NCBI GenBank assembly: GCA_946539175.1
Contig: CAMNHH010000072.1
Location: 1 to 10,867, forward strand
Source of the DNA: an uncultured Clostridia bacterium
GTDB taxonomy: Bacteria > Bacillota > Clostridia > Oscillospirales > Oscillospiraceae
Direction of reading: 5' to 3'
Length of the DNA stretch: 10,867 bases
The first letter of the stretch is position 1. Each line of letters begins with the position of its first letter. The notes beneath the pieces are model-generated. The model worked only from the letters and a program-made list of their open reading frames with translations. It was not told the DNA's origin and did no database searches. This document shows positions 7,757 to 10,867 of this stretch, in pieces. A program made the translations under genes and the position numbers.

Positions 7757-7785
7757 CTGCCCGGAAGGTGGTTCCTTCCGGGCAG
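7757..7785 (-). ncRNA. Intercistronic mRNA hairpin after the binding-protein gene
   Basis: A perfect 12-bp stem (arms 7757-7768 and 7774-7785, CTGCCCGGAAGG and its complement) around a 5-nt loop. It lies 8 nt beyond the binding-protein stop and before the first permease gene. The sequence after it in the transcript is AATCCAACATC, with no U-run, so full termination is unlikely. The position matches the known pattern in which binding-protein mRNA is protected or partly terminated so that it accumulates above the permease mRNA, as with malE-malF in Escherichia coli. Confidence 0.75.
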
Positions 7786-7792
7786 TTTGGGA

Positions 7793-9094
7793 TCATTCGT
7801 CAGCGAGGGTCTTGTTCATCTTGTCGGCAATGCCGCGAACCACTTCCTCCATGGTCTCGGGAGCGGACCAGGCGGCAACCAGAGCGTTGTAGGCGTCATC
7901 TTCCCAGATGGCGGTGCTCTTGGAGTAGGGCCGGAAGATCAGGGTGCCTTCCTCTTCAATCTGGACAAAGGGGGAGACGTCCATATCGCCGAAGGCCTTG
8001 GCAAAGGGCTCGGAGCAGCCGACATAACCGGCCATGGTGACGCCCAGCTCAGCCTGCTTGATCTGGGCTTCCTTGCTGGAGAAATAGGAGATCAGAGAAT
8101 AAGCGGCGTCTGCTTCCTTGGTGTGGGCGTCGATGGCCCAGCCCAGGCCGTTGTAGATGGTGCAGCGCTCTTCCTTCTCGCAGGTGCCGTTGCCGTTGCG
8201 ATCCTCATAGGGCAGCATGACCCAGGCGTAATCCTCTGCGTTGTCGGAGGTGTAGAAGGTGTTGACGTTCCAGGAGCCCATGCTGACCATGCCGATGAGG
8301 CCGGAGAGGAACATGGTGTCGGCGCCGGTGGAGGCCATGGAGTCAGGAGAGGGGCAGGCAGGGAGGATCTTCTCAGCCAGGAACTTCATGGCTTCGATGG
8401 TCTCGGGCTTGTCGTAGCCGGAGCTCTTCTTGTCGGCAGAGATCACTTCGCCGCCGAAGGAGTAGATGAGGTTGTACCAGCCGTCCTGGTTGTTGCCAAC
8501 GTTGCAATAGGTACCGAAGATACCGTCAGCTTTGCCCTTCTCGGTGATTTCCTGGGCGATGGCGGCAAAGTCCTCCCAGGTCCAGTCATTGGTGGGGTAG
8601 GCAACGCCGTACTTGTCGAAAATGGCCTTGTTGTAGATCACGGCGATGGTGTCGTGATCCTTGGGGATCGCGTAGGTGGAGCCGTTGAAGGTATAGAGCT
8701 GGTTGATGCCTTCAAAGTAATTCTTCAGATCCAGGCTGTCGTCCTTGGCGATGTACTCATCCAGGTTCAGCAGGGAGCCTGCGTTCATGTACTTCTCAGC
8801 ATTGTTGGAGTGCATCCAGAACACGTCGGGCATTTCGCCGCCGGAGACGCCGGCCTCCAGCATGGTCCAGTAGCCGTCCCAGCCGGGAACGGTGAACTCA
8901 ACCTTGTAGCCGCTGGTCTTGGACCACTCGTCCGCGATTTTTTGCAGGCCATCCAACTGGTTGTTGTCCCAGATCGCCACCTCAATGACCTTGCTGCCGC
9001 TGCTGCTCCCGCCGTTGTCGGTGGTTTCGCCGCAGGCAGCCAGGCCCAGGCAGAGAACCAAAGCCAGCAACAGGGCAACCATTCTTGTTTTCAC
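7793..9094 (-). CDS. Sugar-binding lipoprotein of an ABC transporter (family 1, COG1653/UgpB type)
   Basis: A complete 433-residue extracytoplasmic solute-binding protein. The signal peptide MKTRMVALLLALVLCLGLAA ends in a lipobox L18-A-A-C21, so C21 should be lipidated and the protein anchored outside the membrane. A low-complexity linker (TTDNGGSSSGS) follows. Family features: VIEVAIWDNN, GGEMPDVFWMHSNN (86-98), YNKAIFDKYGVAYPTNDWTWEDFAAIAQEIT (154-184) and YNGLGWAIDAHTKEADAAYSLISYFSSKEAQ (314-344). Residues 298-309 (DRNGNGTCEKEE) form an EF-hand-like calcium-loop pattern followed by C311. The start is a GTG at 9094, with AGGAGG (9103-9108) 8 nt upstream; the ATG at 9082 is too far from that site. 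It is the first gene of the operon, directly behind the divergent promoter. The ligand is probably an alpha-galactoside, inferred from the two GH36 genes downstream. Confidence 0.97.
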   Translation of the reverse strand: MKTRMVALLLALVLCLGLAACGETTDNGGSSSGSKVIEVAIWDNNQLDGLQKIADEWSKTSGYKVEFTVPGWDGYWTMLEAGVSGGEMPDVFWMHSNNAEKYMNAGSLLNLDEYIAKDDSLDLKNYFEGINQLYTFNGSTYAIPKDHDTIAVIYNKAIFDKYGVAYPTNDWTWEDFAAIAQEITEKGKADGIFGTYCNVGNNQDGWYNLIYSFGGEVISADKKSSGYDKPETIEAMKFLAEKILPACPSPDSMASTGADTMFLSGLIGMVSMGSWNVNTFYTSDNAEDYAWVMLPYEDRNGNGTCEKEERCTIYNGLGWAIDAHTKEADAAYSLISYFSSKEAQIKQAELGVTMAGYVGCSEPFAKAFGDMDVSPFVQIEEEGTLIFRPYSKSTAIWEDDAYNALVAAWSAPETMEEVVRGIADKMNKTLADE

Positions 9095-9151
9095 TTTCGT
9101 TTCCTCCTAAATCAGATAGTTTTTTTACCAGCCGGATCGACTGACAGCCTC

Positions 9152-9180
9152 AGTATATAACATTTTTCTATGGATGAAAA
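9152..9180 (-). promoter_or_regulatory. Predicted sigma-A promoter of the sugar operon
   Basis: On the minus strand -35 TTTTCA (9180-9175) and -10 TATACT (9157-9152) are separated by 17 nt. The start of transcription would be near 9145, giving a leader of about 50 nt before the GTG at 9094. The spacer is TCC, then ATAGAAAAATGT, then TA; the 12-mer is also in the divergent promoter. The weak -35 fits an activator-dependent promoter. Confidence 0.6.
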
Positions 9181-9212
9181 TGAGCGAAACGCACTTTCTT
9201 ATGAGAATGTAA

Positions 9213-9246
9213 ATATGGTAAAATCGCAGATTATATGGCTAAATCA
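9213..9246. promoter_or_regulatory. Candidate AraC-family operator: direct repeat with 20-bp period
   Basis: ATATGGTAAAATCG (9213-9226) and ATATGGCTAAATCA (9233-9246) match at 11 of 14 positions, with starts 20 bp apart. Direct repeats about two helical turns apart are the usual target of AraC-family dimers. The repeats lie 33-66 bp upstream of the operon -35. Assignment to the adjacent regulator is inference. Confidence 0.4.
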
Positions 9247-9314
9247 AAAGCGCCGCCCTGTTTCCGGTTTTTACGGTTTTCACAAAATCCTGTTCTGTTT
9301 TTGCTTATTTATGA

Positions 9315-9343
9315 TTGAAATATATAGAAAAATGTGGTAACAT
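9315..9343 (+). promoter_or_regulatory. Predicted sigma-A promoter of the AraC-type regulator
   Basis: TTGAAA (9315-9320) and TAACAT (9338-9343) are separated by 17 nt. The spacer is TAT, then ATAGAAAAATGT, then GG, the same layout as in the divergent operon promoter. Transcription would begin near 9350, about 83 nt before the ATG at 9433. Confidence 0.55.
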
Positions 9344-9432
9344 GAAGAAACCGGGTTCGTCGATCGTAAGCGAGAGCGGGATACACGCTTGGATATGTCA
9401 TTTTGTTGTCTAAGGGTAGGGGGGGCATTTCC

Positions 9433-10326
9433 ATGCAGAACGTGAAATATGTAAGCGGAGACAATTTCCAGTATCTGGAATCCGGTCGGGAGGCATTCTC
9501 CGACCTGTTTCTGGTTCACATGGGGCGGGAGGAATGCAAGCCCTATCATGCGGTCTCTGCCCGCCGGACCGAGTATATCATTCATTTTGTCATATCCGGT
9601 TATGGGTTTTATTCTGTCCGCGACAACACTTGGTCTGTTTCTGCGGGGCAGATGTTTTTGATTTATCCCGATGAGCCGGTGGTCTACTGTGCAGATAAAA
9701 ATGTGCCCTGGAGTTATGCCTGGATTGGGTTTCGGGGCTTGCGTGTGGAATCCATTTTAAAAAAATGCGGGTTCTCCAAGGATCGTCTGGTGCTGCCGAC
9801 TCCACCTCAGGAGCGCTATCAGGAGATATTCAACGCATTTTTCAACCATATTGTTCCGGATTTCTCCAACAGCCTCTATCGGGAGGCGCTGCTGCTGAAG
9901 CTCCTTTCCCTGCTGGTGGAGACCCATTCCAATCGGATTCTGTCCGGAAGTGAGAAAGCGAGGCCCGTGTATGAAAACAGCTATGTGACTGAGGCCGTCA
10001 ATTATATCAGCAAGACCTATGCGGAGGCAATCGGCGTTGCGGAAATCGCGGAGCACGTTGGCATCTCCCGGGCCCATCTGAATCATGCCTTCCAGGAAGA
10101 GCTCAACGTCTCTGTTCAAAACTATCTGATGGACTTCAGAATGCGAAAGGCAGCCAATCTGCTGGCGGAAACCAAGCAGCCCATCAAAGCGATTTCCGAC
10201 GCGGTGGGGTATGCGGATCAATTGGTCTTCTCCAAAGCTTTCAAGAAGAAATACGGAATGAGCCCCAAAAACTACCGGTTCTATCAGAATGAAATGGAAC
10301 GCAGAGGCGACGAGGAAAGCGAATAA
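9433..10326 (+). CDS. AraC family transcriptional regulator (MsmR/RafR-like), probable local activator
   Basis: A complete 297-residue regulator. The N-terminal half (about 10-130) is a cupin-like sugar-sensing domain: EYIIHFVISGYGFYSV (47-62) and SAGQMFLIYPDEPVVY (70-85), the familiar 'writes-as-G-x-G, then G-x-x-F-L-I-x-P' pattern. The C-terminal half holds two helix-turn-helix motifs: GVAEIAEHVGISRAHLNHAF (201-220) and IKAISDAVGYADQLVFSKAF (251-270), ending KKKYGMSPKNYR (271-282), the AraC signature. It is divergently transcribed from the alpha-galactoside operon, so it most likely activates that operon when sugar is present and may control itself. The open frame reaches back to a TTG at 9403, but the ATG at 9433 follows GGTAGGGGGGG at a normal distance and is preferred. 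The effector sugar cannot be read from sequence. Confidence 0.94.
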   Translation: MQNVKYVSGDNFQYLESGREAFSDLFLVHMGREECKPYHAVSARRTEYIIHFVISGYGFYSVRDNTWSVSAGQMFLIYPDEPVVYCADKNVPWSYAWIGFRGLRVESILKKCGFSKDRLVLPTPPQERYQEIFNAFFNHIVPDFSNSLYREALLLKLLSLLVETHSNRILSGSEKARPVYENSYVTEAVNYISKTYAEAIGVAEIAEHVGISRAHLNHAFQEELNVSVQNYLMDFRMRKAANLLAETKQPIKAISDAVGYADQLVFSKAFKKKYGMSPKNYRFYQNEMERRGDEESE

Positions 10327-10419
10327 ACGAATGACCTGAAAAGCAAATATTTACTCTGGACTTTCAGCAAAAGTTGCGGTATTTGTTGTGACAGAATCCA
10401 AAAAGAGGAGGCACAACAT

Positions 10420-10518
10420 ATGGCAGGCATATCAATCAGAGCTCCGTTGAAACGAAAGGCGACGTTGTTCCGGAATTGTCCGGAACGGCGTCGCCTTTGT
10501 CTATGGGAGAGGGAGTGA
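10420..10518 (+). CDS. Short basic ORF (32 residues) with a strong ribosome binding site, possible leader or truncated gene
   Basis: The frame begins MAGISIRAPLKRKATLFRNC and continues PERRRLCLWERE, ending with TGA at 10516-10518. AGAGGAGG (10404-10411) lies exactly 8 nt before the ATG, a textbook translation start. The product is highly basic (9 Arg/Lys beyond the first ten residues or so) and matches no family I know. Most of the frame is occupied by the hairpin at 10455-10498, and the next gene starts 4 nt after its stop. It may be a leader peptide coupled to the next gene, the stump of a gene cut by rearrangement, or a chance frame. Confidence 0.3.
   Translation: MAGISIRAPLKRKATLFRNCPERRRLCLWERE
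10455..10498 (+). terminator. 20-bp hairpin, possible terminator downstream of the regulator
   Basis: Arms 10455-10474 and 10479-10498 pair over 20 bp around the loop ATTG. Eighteen are Watson-Crick pairs and two (10465-10488, 10466-10487) are G-U pairs in the plus-strand RNA; the complementary strand would have A-C mismatches there, so plus-strand function is favoured. The arms begin AAAGG and end CCTTT, as in intrinsic terminators, but the run of T is only three before GTC. It sits 129 nt beyond the regulator stop. It could instead be an attenuator for the following gene. Confidence 0.6.
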
Positions 10519-10522
10519 AGGA

Positions 10523-10867
10523 ATGAGCATGCTGGAAGAACTGTGGATCAGTGGCCTGGACTACCAGGGACGGCCCGTGAAGAAGGGCTCCGCCATGGAG
10601 CGCAAGATGGTTCTGTACGCCAAGAACACTGAGAAGATGAAGGCGATGCTCTCGGATCAGCAGTTGGAGCAGTATGAAAAAACCATAGACGCTTTCAACG
10701 AGGTGGCGGCCCAATCCGAATTGGAAGCCTTCGAGCTGGGCTTCACCCTGGCCGTTCGGCTTATGATCCTGGAGGCCCTGGAGGTGGAGCCGCTGAAATG
10801 GAGGGCCCTGGTCCATCTGCTGATTGTCACCGGCTGCCGGCGCGGGGAAATCCTGGGCTTGATATGG
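10523..10867 (+). CDS. DUF6809-like domain joined in frame to a tyrosine recombinase catalytic segment (partial)
   Basis: 115 codons are open to the right edge. Residues 1-82 resemble the small DUF6809 proteins of Clostridia: an MLEELW opening, a charged helical middle (SDQQLEQYEKTIDAFNEV, 44-61) and the closing AFELGFTLAVRLM (69-81). From about residue 83 the sequence becomes that of a phage/transposon integrase: LEALEVEPLKWRALVHLLIV, then TGCRRGEILGLIW, with the predicted catalytic Arg at R106 and E109. A tyrosine recombinase normally has an N-terminal arm and a SAM-like core-binding domain before this box (well over 150 residues); here they are absent. A GAGGGAG lies 7 nt before the ATG at 10523; the ATG at 10529 (MLEELW, with AAGGA upstream) is equally plausible. 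DUF6809 assignment is from memory of the family pattern. It may be a real fusion or a deletion scar; the rest is outside the window. Confidence 0.65.
   Translation, partial: MSMLEELWISGLDYQGRPVKKGSAMERKMVLYAKNTEKMKAMLSDQQLEQYEKTIDAFNEVAAQSELEAFELGFTLAVRLMILEALEVEPLKWRALVHLLIVTGCRRGEILGLIW

Larger units (their letters stand above)
9095..9432. promoter_or_regulatory. Divergent control region between the sugar operon and the AraC-type regulator
   Basis: A 338-bp AT-rich gap without a convincing gene. It contains the GTG Shine-Dalgarno (9103-9108), a T-rich leader (9119-9126), a minus-strand promoter (9152-9180), candidate operator repeats (9180-9205 and 9213-9246), a tandem CGGTTTTTA/CGGTTTTCA pair (9265-9282), a plus-strand promoter (9315-9343) and the regulator leader of about 80 nt. 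I found no good catabolite-repression (cre) palindrome in it. Confidence 0.8.

Noticed and set aside
7757..7785. Reading the hairpin as a complete intrinsic terminator of the binding-protein gene
   Set aside because: No U-run follows it in the transcript, and the permease genes have no other promoter that I could find close by.
9175..9200. A cre-like catabolite repression site around TGAGCGAAACGCA
   Set aside because: The central CG falls out of register with the cre consensus and the flanks do not match.
9403..9432. TTG start at 9403 for the AraC-type regulator
   Set aside because: The G-rich ribosome site lies downstream of it, and the protein family starts near the ATG at 9433.
10436..10816. 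Minus-strand frame of 126 codons opposite the recombinase fusion
   Set aside because: No ribosome site or recognisable domain; the plus strand carries clear DUF6809-like and integrase patterns over the same bases.
1..10867. tRNA, rRNA, CRISPR arrays, insertion-sequence ends
   Set aside because: No cloverleaf-like sequence, regularly spaced repeats, or transposase reading frames with terminal inverted repeats were seen.

Overview
The window looks like a carbohydrate-utilisation locus from a Gram-positive anaerobe of the Bacillota. Evidence for this: strong AGGAGG-type ribosome binding sites, a lipoprotein-type substrate-binding protein, a YesL-family (DUF624) membrane protein, and an ABC ATPase whose N-terminus carries a lysine-rich insertion that I associate with Oscillospiraceae (Faecalibacterium/Subdoligranulum-like gut clostridia). 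The family assignment is inference from remembered sequences, not from a search.

Positions 9094 down to 1, minus strand: one long tightly packed operon of eight genes. In transcription order they are a family-1 sugar-binding lipoprotein, two MalF/MalG-type permeases, a YesL/DUF624 membrane protein, a Sip1/raffinose-synthase-like GH36 protein, a single-pass membrane protein of unknown function, a classical GH36 alpha-galactosidase, and the first 44 codons of a MsmK/UgpC-type ABC ATPase running off the left edge. Together they would bind and import an alpha-galactoside (raffinose family, melibiose or a related oligosaccharide) and cleave it in the cytoplasm. Neither GH36 protein has a signal peptide. 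Two large intercistronic hairpins (7757-7785 and 5209-5257) divide the operon into binding protein, permeases plus YesL, and glycosidases. They probably tune the relative expression of these blocks.

Positions 9095-9432: an AT-rich divergent control region. It holds a minus-strand promoter for the operon and a plus-strand promoter for an AraC-family regulator (9433-10326). The two promoters have the same architecture: -35, 3 nt, an identical 12-mer (ATAGAAAAATGT), 2 nt, -10. A direct repeat with a 20-bp period between them is a candidate operator for the AraC protein.

Positions 10327-10867: a junction with what may be mobile DNA. A short ORF of 32 codons with a very good ribosome binding site overlaps a perfectly folding 20-bp hairpin. 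Four bases later an open frame begins that reads as a DUF6809-like domain joined in frame to the middle of a tyrosine recombinase (the TGCRRGE catalytic box), running off the right edge. This chimera is the most unusual coding feature here. No tRNA, rRNA, CRISPR array or insertion sequence was seen.
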